This document shows, piece by piece, positions 1 through 9,381 of a stretch of DNA of 35,380 nt; the first letter of the stretch is position 1; each line of letters begins with the position of its first letter. Position numbers and translations under genes: made by a program. This DNA comes from Rachicladosporium sp. CCFEE 5018. Taxonomy: Eukaryota > Ascomycota > Dothideomycetes > Cladosporiales > Cladosporiaceae. A model generated the notes under the pieces. It saw only the letters and a program-made list of their open reading frames with translations. It was not told where the DNA came from and made no database searches. Location of the stretch: positions 985,963 through 1,021,342 of the forward strand of contig KZ111149.1 in the NCBI GenBank assembly GCA_002077045.2, given 5' to 3'.

Positions 1-874
1 TCCAAGCCACCATTACCGTGGTGGCTGATTCGCAAGGCCGTTGCGCAAGAGATGCATGCGCATGGGCCCTGACAGCCTTGAATTACCCGTGAGCCAGGTC
101 ACGCGAATCTGACGTGTGGAACCACGATCCAGAGGCAGACTCCGCAATCGCTTACGCTCTCCGAGTCTCGATGTCAGTGCTGATCGATCGGGGAACCATT
201 GCAGCTCTGCAAGGGCTCAAAAGTCCTGAGGCATGTCCAATCATGAGTTCGATCTCGACTGCTGGCGGCGGAAGCGGCACCCTTCATGCACCGAAACACT
301 GTGGAACATGCAGGTTGTCGATCATCCTCAGCTGCAGGCGATCCTACCTCGACTATCACTACCGCTATGGTACTGATGCACTCGCTTACGGCTGAGGCGT
401 AAACTGTATCAAGGCGTGGCCCGAAGCCGGCCATCGCAGGGCTCTGTAGCGGACCATTGCTCGTCTGGAGCTCGGCCAGCAATGATGTTCGCTGTCTCGC
501 ACATGGCTACGCGGCGATGTGCGCACCAGCGGCCAATGACAGCGCTCTGGGCGCGTCTGCCAGGCTGGCATGGAGATGACCGTTCACTCCGTAAGTTCTC
601 TTTCGGCAGGCGCCAACGCCTCTTCAATGGACGTGCAGGTGCCTTGTGGGACGCTGCCGTTTGCTATTCGTGCCTGATGCCCTGCATCGTATCTTACGCC
701 AAATGCCGCCACGGAGGCTTGCCAATAGTTGACTCCAGTTGTGCTCTTGAGCAACAATGCAATGCACTATCGTTGCGGCTGACTTTCAATACACCAGCGA
801 CACTGGAACAAGAAAGACACCCCTGACGATCATAGCAATCCACCATTCGTATAACAGGGCTATGCTGTCTAGGC
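1..874. other. Upstream region without a convincing gene
   Basis: Several overlapping open frames of 60-140 codons occur on both strands. None shows a recognisable domain, plausible intron structure or consistent composition. The stretch probably holds the promoter, leader and perhaps an unseen 5' exon of the regulator that starts near 875, because that frame stays open a little upstream of its first ATG. No tRNA, mobile element or long repeat was seen. Confidence 0.5.
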
Positions 875-2108
875 ATGACAATATCTTTGCACCGCACACA
901 ACCATTTCCGCAACGACCGGAGCCTGGCTTGATGGCGAACAGAAGGGTTGGGGAGCTGGCAAAGAGCAGAGAGTCCTCACCCACAGGCACTGCTTCAAGC
1001 TCGAGGCGAGGTACGATCGAATCGTCTACATACTCACTGATCGATCCCAGAGATACTGATCTTGACTTAGACAGCGCCGCAGGTACTCCAGTCGAGACCC
1101 CTACAAATATATCGTTCCAATTCCTGAACTTCAATCATCCCGACGATGCCAAGTCAAGCCAGCATCGTAAGAAGGTTCGGAGCCACGTCACAAAACAGCA
1201 GCATCAACGAGAGCAGGCTCTCACCGCAGCTCGACGGGCCAAAAGCTATCAGGAGGAGCGACCATCTGACGATATGCCCCAACAAAGAGCTCACGCGTCG
1301 ACGTTTCCTTCTCAAGCTCCTTCGACATCAGAGCAGTCGAGTAGTGAGAGGCCGGCGCCATCGACATCGACAGCTTCCTCGCAATCGCCATCACCGGTCA
1401 CCTCACCAGCAGCATACTCGCCAGCAATCACGATAGACCCACTAGACGTCTACCCGCCGGAGTGGCACTCTTATATCCCACGGATCCTTGTTCGTTCAAA
1501 CACATCGACGCGTGTCCTCCCCTGCTAACAGTCGGATGCAGGATCACTACAACACTTACATCGCAGTCGATAACCCGGATGTCGACGGTCGATCAGCACG
1601 AGGACTGAACCGCAGCTTGTTTTCACCTTTCTTGCGCACAGATCTAGCGCCACTGCATGCCACAATGCTGGTCGCAGCCTCGCACTACAGTCGTATCGGC
1701 GGATCTCGATCACACGCTATCGATCTCCTACAGCTTCGGGGCATGGCCATCAGTGAGATCAATGGCGCACTTGCCGACGATGCCAGAGGCACGAGCGACC
1801 ATCTGATCATGGCCGTGGCCATAATGGCGACATACGAAGCGCTGTTTGGAGATCGAACAGTTTGTAGTACGCACATGCAAGGTCTTACTCGGATGGTCAG
1901 CTTGAGAGGTGGACTGCCTGCACTGGGACTCGACGGTTTTCTGGAACGGACACTACTCTATGTCGATGCCAATGTTAGCCACATCACAAACACACGACTC
2001 TACTTTGATCCGCGTGCTTTCCCTTCTTCCTCGCCCGAAGTCGTCCATCCGCAACCGGATCCTCTGGTGTTCTCGTCTGGTGGGCTGGCGCGGCGGACAG
2101 ATGGCTGA
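875..2108 (+). CDS. Fungal-specific transcription factor-like protein (PF11951 / DUF3468 type)
   Basis: This is a putative nuclear regulator of the large Pezizomycotina family often annotated as fungal-specific transcription factor domain or 'tachykinin family' protein. Two exons join in frame: 875-1489 and 1542-2108, with a 52 nt phase-0 intron (GTTCGT...GCTAAC...CAG). The product is about 393 residues. Near residue 75 it has the family hallmark FLNFNHPDDAK followed by RKKVRSHVTKQQH. A Ser/Pro/Thr-rich linker follows, then the helical regulatory region, which reads YIPRIL-DHYNTYIA across the splice and continues LHATMLVAASHYSRI. No Zn2Cys6 cluster is visible, which is usual for this subgroup. 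An alternative ATG lies at 932. The C terminus is short for the family, so a further 3' exon is possible. No target genes can be inferred. Confidence 0.72.
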
Positions 2109-2897
2109 TGGACCCTTAGGCTGCAGGTGCATCGCAGCATCGTCAGTGGCATAGCAATAGGCTCAGAGAGCGGCACAAGACATCCCACGGGACGGAAGCA
2201 TGGTAATCGGCGCATCCTCGGCGCAATGGCGCTGGTAAAAGGCGATGTGAAGTGTAATAGTAGTGGGCTCATACATGCAGCACTACACTAATGCAGGCAT
2301 TACATGCGAGGGTGATGATCCGTGATCCATCAACGTCTGCCGGATTGTTTCAAGCTTTACCGTCCAAAACGTCTCCGCTAGAACCAGCACTGTTTGGGCG
2401 GCGGCACACAACACGGTGTCTATGTCCCAAGCGCCGCATTTTCCGGAGTCTAAGCCATCTGGTATGCGGGCCTGGGCATGATATGGAGCATAGTATCAAT
2501 ACGTCCACAGAGCCCGACGATCACGTCTCTATGACCGACCGGGTATTGCGCAATAGTTGTAGAGCTTCAGATCTACTTCCCGAGTTCTAGTAGATTCTGC
2601 CAGCGAGCTTATAGCCGTTGTAGCTGTTGGCGCCACAACAGCGATGATCATTCGGGAAAAGTAGGCGGGTCTATCCTGTATAGCCGAGCAACTTCATACT
2701 ACCCTCTTGTGACTGGACTGTCGAACGCCATGTAACAGCACGGAGTTGCAATAACAATCAGCCTGATCGACTGGCGGGGTCCCGACCGTTTCACTACGCC
2801 CCAATGCCGAACCGTGGAACGAAAAAGCATATAAGCGAATACTAGGGGCGATCATTGATCAGCCCTGAAACGTGCGGTACGGTACCACATGCGACAG
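2109..2897. other. Intergenic region between regulator and membrane protein gene (convergent 3' ends)
   Basis: The region lies between the stop codons of the plus-strand regulator and the minus-strand membrane protein. It contains only short open frames without recognisable domains. It is almost unchanged in the second copy (13176-13966) apart from scattered substitutions. It presumably holds both 3' untranslated regions. A small further 3' exon of the regulator cannot be excluded. Confidence 0.5.
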
Positions 2898-3929
2898 CTA
2901 CCGGGTTCTAGCTACTGTATGTACCGGTTTCGCGAACCCAGTGTCGCTCTCGCGTGGCTTGCGATCCGTGATCGACCACCACGTGAAGCCGATCACGCTG
3001 AGCAGTAGATCTACTCCCAGAGAACTTACTGCCGGATGACTGAATAGTGCTCGACCGAGGCCTTGCAGCGTCCAGCCCTCTTGAACGATCTGCGTCGACT
3101 TGATCAGAGTCATGACACTCGAGATCAGTAGCACAATCCTTTGCACTCCGCCATTTGATAGCCACTGTTCTTCGTCAAACTCCGTCTTTGGTGCTTCGAA
3201 TTCGACAGCCAGGTACAAGGGTACCAGCAGCAATACTCTGGCAACCAAGATCAGCGGCATCAACCAGACCGTCCCAGCCACCAACTGCGCGTTAGCAAGA
3301 CACGAGCAGTACAATGCCATAGTCGCCACAGCCCATATCTTCTTCACTTTCACATCCTTCTTGCTATCTGCCGTTGCAAGAGTCACAGCACAGTGAAACA
3401 GTCCCAATGCGAACGAGATCGGTAGTATCTGACCTACTGCAAAGTAGGCCCACAGCCTCAGGACGTTGCGCTTTCGTCCCTCGAGAGCCATGTAGAAGTT
3501 GACGCTCAGCGTCGCGAGCAGCGCACTCTGAGTCCAGAAGAACCTCGCACTATTGGCCACGATGGCTTCACCGAAGTCGAGGAAGAGTGTGGAGGTGTTC
3601 GACCAGGTATAGATCTCTGCTGGGTAAGCCGAGAGAAGTCCAAGGGGCGGTCTGGATATCGACCAAAGGGCAAAAGACTGGATGAGAACGTTGAGCATGT
3701 TGGTCGAGAGCGCAGCAAAGCTTAGAAGGCCAAGGGATGATGAGGTGAGAAGCTGTCGCCGGCGCTGCGGCGAGAGAGGCGCATGAGTTCGATACTGTGA
3801 GTAAACGTCATGCAGGATCGTCGATGTGAGTGTAATTGCTGCAAAGACGTAGGACCAGAAGATCGCGGCGCCGAAGTAGTTGGGAGCCATGCCGCGGTGT
3901 ACCACTACGGTCTGCTCCCGCGAGTCCAT
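2898..3929 (-). CDS. Multi-pass membrane protein of unknown function, copy 1
   Basis: This is a single uninterrupted frame of 343 residues from an ATG at 3929. It has about seven or eight hydrophobic stretches, near residues 17-38, 62-92, 118-150, 160-186, 196-214, 217-240, 263-280 and 303-321, so it is an integral membrane protein. I recognise no transporter, receptor or enzyme signature, and no signal peptide is evident beyond the first membrane segment. It lies 395 nt downstream of DGAT2 on the same strand. The right-hand copy (13967-14998) is also intact and differs at about 17 residues, roughly ten of them in the first 60. The central and C-terminal membrane part is nearly unchanged, as expected if that part is constrained. 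Function is not assigned. Confidence 0.75.
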   Translation of the reverse strand: MDSREQTVVVHRGMAPNYFGAAIFWSYVFAAITLTSTILHDVYSQYRTHAPLSPQRRRQLLTSSSLGLLSFAALSTNMLNVLIQSFALWSISRPPLGLLSAYPAEIYTWSNTSTLFLDFGEAIVANSARFFWTQSALLATLSVNFYMALEGRKRNVLRLWAYFAVGQILPISFALGLFHCAVTLATADSKKDVKVKKIWAVATMALYCSCLANAQLVAGTVWLMPLILVARVLLLVPLYLAVEFEAPKTEFDEEQWLSNGGVQRIVLLISSVMTLIKSTQIVQEGWTLQGLGRALFSHPAVSSLGVDLLLSVIGFTWWSITDRKPRESDTGFAKPVHTVARTR

Positions 3930-4324
3930 ATGTGAGTCGCAAACTCAATCTCGCGCAACGACGTACTCTCCAATGTGACACTTCACTCGACCTTCCCCAC
4001 GACTGCCTTCTCGCGGGTCGGAACAGGTCTTTGTCGCCCTTGCGTGAACGTCGATCTTGCTTATACGCAGCTCAAGGTTACGGAGAGGTGGGTGCTTATG
4101 CTCAGCGGCAATGGTTGATCATCAGCAGCTGCATCGTTGTGCAGCGAAAGAATGACCCGAAAGAGCTGCAGCGAAACGTCATCGCCCAGCAGCTCGAGTC
4201 TACAACGGCGCCTTCGAGCACCTGAAAGTACATTATCTCAATGGTCGTTACATATACAGCCTGTCGCCAAAGCAGCTTATTCTAACATCGAACTGAAGGT
4301 CCCTTGAAATGAATACAGCAGCGT
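3930..4324. other. Spacer between membrane protein gene and DGAT2
   Basis: This spacer holds the presumed promoter of the minus-strand membrane protein gene and the 3' region of DGAT2. No convincing coding frame is visible. It is one of the more diverged spacers between the two copies: the right copy has an extra block near 15351-15370 and many substitutions. Confidence 0.45.
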
Positions 4325-6408
4325 TCACTCCACGATCTCGAGCTCACCCAGCCGCTGTCGTGCGAAAGTGTCCTTCCACTCGTCCCAGATCCTCAGTAGC
4401 TCGTCCTGGTATCGTTGATGTATTTGATCAACGTAAGCCGGATCTGGTGTTTTGGACTGTAGTATCTCAATAGGTCGTCCGACCACGACATTGATGGGTC
4501 GTCGGTACGGCATCATGCCTACGTCGTAATTGAAAATACCTGTGACCTTTGTCAGTGACTGGCCGCTTCCAACACTTCAAACTAGCTTGACGTACCTCGT
4601 GCGTGGAAAAGAGGCACCGTGAAGCCAGCAAACTTCTTCACCAATAGCTGAAATCGATGCAAGTACGGATGCGCTGTTGAGTCCACCTGCTCGTAGACAT
4701 CGTTCTCGCCAAACGCCAAAACTGGGCAAAGGTCAGCTCCACTTCGGATTGCGAGCTTCACGAACCCTTTGCGTCGCTTCAGTACAAGGCGCAAACTTCC
4801 AGGCTTAGCATCAAGCGACTCGCGTGCGCCACCTACGACAATGGTGATGGCACGGCCCATACCCTCGCCATTGGGTCCACCTTTCGAGAGGATGTTTTCG
4901 CAGCTTTCCCGGCTCACACTTGCAAGACCCATGCGCAAGGCATAGTCACGATATAGCGGAATTCGGAAGTTGGTGTCGAGCGTGAGAAGTGTGTTCGTGA
5001 TTCCTGGGAAAAGCTGGTGGAACCCCAGAGCCTCGGTCGCGAAGGCTGCAAAAGCACCGTGTGAAATAATGCCGTGTGGATGGTAGCCGAGAATGTACTT
5101 GCGCGTGGGTTCGAGTTCAACTGTGCGGTGCAGCCGAGCTGGAAAGTAGGACGCGAAGAGGGACCAGATCTTGCTGTATCGCCAGCGATCCGAGCGGTGC
5201 GAGAGGTCACCTGAGGCACCAGCATTGGAGAGGAGGACGTAGATTGAATACGGGAGCAGGATCGGCCACAGAAGAGGTATTGTGCAAAGCAAGAGGAAGA
5301 TGGTCAGGCCGCCGGCTATTGAAAGCGTGTGCATGAGCACTACTGCTGTCTGTAACCGCCTCTGGAGAGGCACGTTGAGAGGCGCCATGCGGATCTTCGA
5401 CTGCGACCAGCCTGCGCCCGCGCGACGACCGGATGTGAGCTCGCTGTGTTGTCGTTTGTGCTGGACCGGCATCTTTGCCCTGGGTGCGATCTCTTTGTTC
5501 TCCGGTCGCACATCGTACTCATTGCCCACTGAGATGCTTGCCAAGTCATGCCCTGACTTGCTCCTCAGTGGCTCAAGTACGATTTTTGATTCCTCAGATG
5601 CTGCGGGAGCGGCCTGTGCTGCCTCAGACTGCATCTCTGCTCGTTCTGATTTTTCAGACACGCCGATGAAAGTTTTACTTGCTTGTGCAGGTGTCGGCGA
5701 ACTTGAAGTTGACTGCTCCTCAAGCTCCCTCGTCCCATTCATCTTCCCTTCACTAGCGTGCGGCTGCTGTGCCTGCTTCGTCGCACTGGCGTGAAGAGAC
5801 CTCGACGAGACACGTTTGTGCGCGTGCTTAACGGGCGATCGAGGCGACTCGTCGATTCCAACCCCACTGTAGCTCTCTTCACCACCACCTCCAGTCGAGA
5901 CCGCGATACCGTGCGGTGCCCATCCATTCTCGAGCTTTCCCTTGCTCCTCGGAGTTACTGGCTCTGGATCCTTAACGGCATCCGCACACATTTCCCGTTG
6001 GGGGATGATCTCCTCCAATCGACCCGAGACGTGTCTCAACGATGGGCTGTGCGATAATGAAGATCGCTCGTCCTCATCGATGATGTCTCCAAGTGCTCGC
6101 GGCTCGTGGAGCTCCGAAGAGGGCCGCGATTCGCTCGATATTCGCGCATGTTGCTTCCGCGGCGGAGTTTCCTTCACTGCATTGACGGCAGCTTCGTTCA
6201 TGCCCTGCTCTCCATCGCCGTTCAAGCCTTCCTCAGCTGCTTCAACGTACGTCTTGGGAGGCAAGTGCAAGCTCTCCCTCTCCACAGGATCAGCAGGCTC
6301 GGAGTTCAATGCCATCGCCTGCTCCCTAGGGTATATAGGCACAGGTTTGCGATAGCGAGGATTGGTGGGCGTGGTTGGGGTGCGTGGAGGGCTGATAGGA
6401 GCAATCAT
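4325..6408 (-). CDS. DGA1: Diacylglycerol O-acyltransferase, DGAT2/Dga1 family, copy 1
   Basis: It catalyses the last step of triacylglycerol synthesis (diacylglycerol plus acyl-CoA) at the ER and lipid droplet. Exon 4596-6408 and exon 4325-4539 join across a 56 nt intron (GTACGT...CACAG) into 675 residues. The catalytic part begins near residue 341 (MAPLNVPLQRRLQT). A hydrophobic hairpin follows at about 352-395, then the DGAT2 signature HPHG at 443-446 and the Arg/Glu-rich GGARESL block. The splice restores HARG-IFNYDVGMMPYRRP, a strongly conserved DGAT2 C-terminal motif, which confirms the intron. The unusual part is the N terminus: about 340 Ser/Pro/Glu-rich residues without domains precede a core of normal Dga1 length. 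The internal Met at 341 would give a canonical-length enzyme. It is divergent from STK19 with a 633 nt shared upstream region. Confidence 0.93.
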
Positions 6409-7041
6409 TTAGACTACTGCATGCTACAACAAAGAGATGCGGGCTAGGATGGCAATGGCATTGCACACATCGACGTTCAGGGGGGATTTCAGCTACAGAT
6501 CTCTCACAACGGGCGTCCACGGGTCAAGTTTAGGAGCTGCTTGATCGCCGAGATGCTGGCACGAGCTGACGTATCTGTGGCTGACTTGAAAGGCTGGTGA
6601 ACAGTAGTACGAAACCCTAAACCAGCCCAACGGAGATGAAGTGAAGTAAAACCTGACATGTGACAAGAACCGTGCTGCCTGAAAAGTCCTCACACAATAC
6701 TCTCTCTTACAGCGCAGCTAAGACTTCACTGTTGTGGCGCTGCACATACAAGCATTTGCCCTCGCGGATAGTTGCTGAGAGGTCCGCTGCATGTACCCGT
6801 CGCATGCAAGTGCAGTCTTCCTCGATCGACAACGATTTCTTGGTGTCTCGACTTAAATCTCGCTTTAGTCATGCAAGCTATGTACATTTAAGGTCTCGTT
6901 GGCAATCGCAGCGACACTACAGAGAACACGAGCGCAATGATCGGACTGCAAACGCACGGCTTGCTATTCGACGAGAAACGCGGTCTAGGACTCGATCCCC
7001 CTTGAGCAACACTTCTACGGCTTCTGGGAGGACTCGTCAAG
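6409..7041. promoter_or_regulatory. Divergent promoter region between DGAT2 and STK19, copy 1
   Basis: The 633 nt between the two start codons must contain both promoters. No gene-like frame is supported. The half next to DGAT2 is well conserved with the second copy (17482-18116). The half next to STK19 (about 6680-6990) is poorly conserved and carries several small insertions and deletions. No specific operator was recognised. Confidence 0.5.
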
Positions 7042-8196
7042 ATGCCTAAAGCCGCCGCGAAGAACCCTCTGCTGCGGCGGAAATCCTCATCGCCGTTCTC
7101 CAGCCTACAGCGCATCAAGCCAAACGTTCGCAAGTCCGGCCTCGCCGTTGAAGATCGACTGGAGGATTCGGGGCTCATTCCCTCACTCGCTCCAAAGGGT
7201 GTCGCTCAAGATGTCCTGTCTCTCGTCGAGTACGTCAAGGGCATTTCTTTTGATGAAATTCCAGATCGTGCATCTGGGATGAACAGCGAGCGTATCTCGG
7301 AAGTACTGCGGTTCCGAAGAGCGTTACCTTCTATCGTTAGTCTGGCGCAGCTGCACGCTCTTTCGAAGAGTAGTACCGAAACCGAGCGCGAGATTGCCAG
7401 TCTCGTCGCCGACGGTAAGCTGCGGAAGATCAGTATTCCGGGTCGCGGGCGGGGCGGCACTGCGGTAGGCGATGGAGTAGTCCTAGTTCCGGACTGGGTT
7501 GCCGCTGTTCGTGCTGAGTCCTCCATCTTGGATGCTGTGAGGGAAAGCTATACCTCCTTGCTTTCTACTCACCGGACATCTTCCACGACTCCCACTACTT
7601 CTTTGACCGCGGAAGATGAACGGAATCTCGTCGTTGCAGGCTTTCTCACGTCCCCCGGCGCCCTGACGTCAAGCTTGAGCGATCTCTTCGCCCCACCCAC
7701 CTTGGCCCGCTCATCGTCTTCGATCTCAACGGCAGGCCACATAAACCCAACCGGGTCCATGGCAGCCATTGGGGGAGCAGGAGCCGTCCATGCTTCGGGT
7801 GGAGGCGGCTCGATGCTCGCCACCTCATCTGATCGCCTCGTCCGCCGTCCAGGCCACGAGATGACTTTCGCCCTCCCTGGTACGGGAGCTTACCTTAAGC
7901 TCCTCGTCGCCGCTCGCGCCCATTTGCTTCACCTTCTCAAGACTCTGTCGCCAAAGTTCAAAGAAGCGACCCTGGACGTACTGAAGGAACGGTGGGAGGG
8001 TAATGTACCGGGCGATGCGATCAGTAGGCTAAAGAGAGAACGAGGAGAGTGGAATGGCGTTCTGCCAGGAAAGACGAAGAAGTGGAAAGACTTTTACGGC
8101 TTGACATTCGAGTACGTGCTAAGTGAGGCAGTCGGAAGTGGTATTGTGGAGGTGTTTGAGACGGGTAGTGTGGGCTTAGCTGTGAGGGGACGCTGA
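7042..8196 (+). CDS. STK19: STK19 family protein (winged-helix; fungal homologue), copy 1
   Basis: This single-exon gene encodes 384 residues and resembles the fungal members of the Stk19 family (PF10494). The animal protein was first described as a kinase. It is now known as a nuclear winged-helix DNA-binding factor linked to transcription-coupled repair, and no kinase motifs are visible here either. Visible features are a basic N terminus (residues 1-32), the conserved stretch IVSLAQLHAL near 97-106, a Gly/Arg segment near 132-139, a Ser/Gly-rich insert near 215-258 and a C-terminal domain ending with YVLSEAVGSGIVEVFETGS. It is convergent with the metalloprotease gene, with 129 nt between stops. 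The first 207 residues differ from copy 2 at roughly 31 positions, whereas the last 177 differ at about five. Confidence 0.85.
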   Translation: MPKAAAKNPLLRRKSSSPFSSLQRIKPNVRKSGLAVEDRLEDSGLIPSLAPKGVAQDVLSLVEYVKGISFDEIPDRASGMNSERISEVLRFRRALPSIVSLAQLHALSKSSTETEREIASLVADGKLRKISIPGRGRGGTAVGDGVVLVPDWVAAVRAESSILDAVRESYTSLLSTHRTSSTTPTTSLTAEDERNLVVAGFLTSPGALTSSLSDLFAPPTLARSSSSISTAGHINPTGSMAAIGGAGAVHASGGGGSMLATSSDRLVRRPGHEMTFALPGTGAYLKLLVAARAHLLHLLKTLSPKFKEATLDVLKERWEGNVPGDAISRLKRERGEWNGVLPGKTKKWKDFYGLTFEYVLSEAVGSGIVEVFETGSVGLAVRGR

Positions 8197-8325
8197 GCAC
8201 GCAACGTGAGTATGCTATGCATGACAGGCATTAGTGAAGTGAGAACATTGATTTCCATTCCATTTCGTAGCTCTCCCTGAGCCTCAACATCAGTCTTAGC
8301 ATCACTGCACACAACGCCCGCATCT

Positions 8326-9300
8326 TCAGTTGTTCGGCACAAACACCTGCACTGGCACCCCATCGATATCAGCCTTAGTATAGTTATAGAACGCCTGCGT
8401 CAACGCAATGTCCTGCGCCGTAACCATCGGCGCCTCGGGCCGATAATTCATCACCGACAATGGATCATCCGGGCCCCAGTGTACGGCACCGCCTTCGATG
8501 CGAGCAAACTCGTGACGCAACCCAAGCACGTGGCCGAGCTCGTGCAAGAAGAAGCGCCACATCACGGGCTTAGTGTCGGCGTCGAAAGCACGCTTGTAGA
8601 CGAACAGATTGTTCAGGTCATTGGCGTTGGGAAAGAAAGCCCTGGCTACCGTGTTGCCCTGGTCGCCGCCGTAGCCGAGGACGAATTCGGCGTCTGCGAG
8701 GCGTCCAACCTAGTCGGGAAAGAGATGGTTAGCTTGAATTGCGGGAAGACGGTGTGGGCTGTCTTGGGCGTCAACCTACCCACTTGAACGTCACGCCCAC
8801 TTTGAGGGAGTTCCAGTATAACGCTGCGCGATTGAGCTGGGGCGCAGCATAGACCGCATCGTCCGAGTTGTCGTATCCGCCGGAATACGCTGCGAAATTG
8901 ATCTCAGCACCCTTATTCCAGCGAGGGATTGTGCCCCAAGTCCCAAGCCAGAGGTCAAGGGCGCGCTTCTGGTCGTCAAGACCTTGCAAATTCTTGGGCT
9001 GGGCTGGTTGAGACTGGCAATCTGGGACCTTAGCCAATTCGACCGTCTCCTTGGACTCGGCTTGGGCTGCCTTCAATTCTGCGCTGTCGTCTTCGGGTCC
9101 GTCTTTCGAAGGGTCGAGGACCGCGATTTTAGCATCGCCGAGCCGCTTGACGATTTCAGCGATCAAAGCTTCGATGCGATCGTTCTTGCTGTCCTCTCCT
9201 GGATTGCGGAAGACTAATTCACGACCCATGATGCCGTTTTCACCTGGTGAGATGATTGTTCCGCACCAGTTGCTGAGTGATGGATCCAATGTGTTGCCCC
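8326..9300 (-). CDS. Metzincin-type zinc metalloprotease, copy 1 (5' end unresolved)
   Basis: This is a zinc endopeptidase of a fungal metzincin-like group. Exon 8780-9300 and exon 8326-8709 join in phase 0 across a 70 nt intron (GTAGGT...GCTAAC...CTAG), restoring FKW-VGRLADAEF. The zinc site HELGHVLGLRHE lies near 8544-8509 and is followed by the Met-turn SVMNY, so catalytic residues are intact. No signal peptide is seen in the supported part. The 5' end is problematic. The exon opens after a good intron acceptor at 9301 (TTTCAG) and a perfect donor GTAAGT sits at 9381, but the small upstream frame starting MPGYKVD (ATG at 9400-9402) does not join in phase. An in-frame internal ATG lies at 9229. 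Both copies share this, so the true start may use another exon. Confidence 0.8.
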
Positions 9301-9381
9301 CTGAAAGGAAGATGAAGGGATTGGTCAAAGTGTATGAATGATTGAAGTAGGGAAGGTTCGATGGGAAGACTGGATACTTAC

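Noticed and set aside
9..26. Short inverted repeat CCACC...GGTGG at the window start
   Set aside because: A five-base stem is expected by chance and has no associated feature.
875..1489. Zn2Cys6 DNA-binding cluster in the regulator
   Set aside because: No C-x2-C-x6-C pattern is present; the protein matches the cluster-less PF11951 type instead.
5282..6355. Long plus-strand frames antisense to DGAT2
   Set aside because: They are shadows of the real DGAT2 frame, which has motifs and a confirmed splice.
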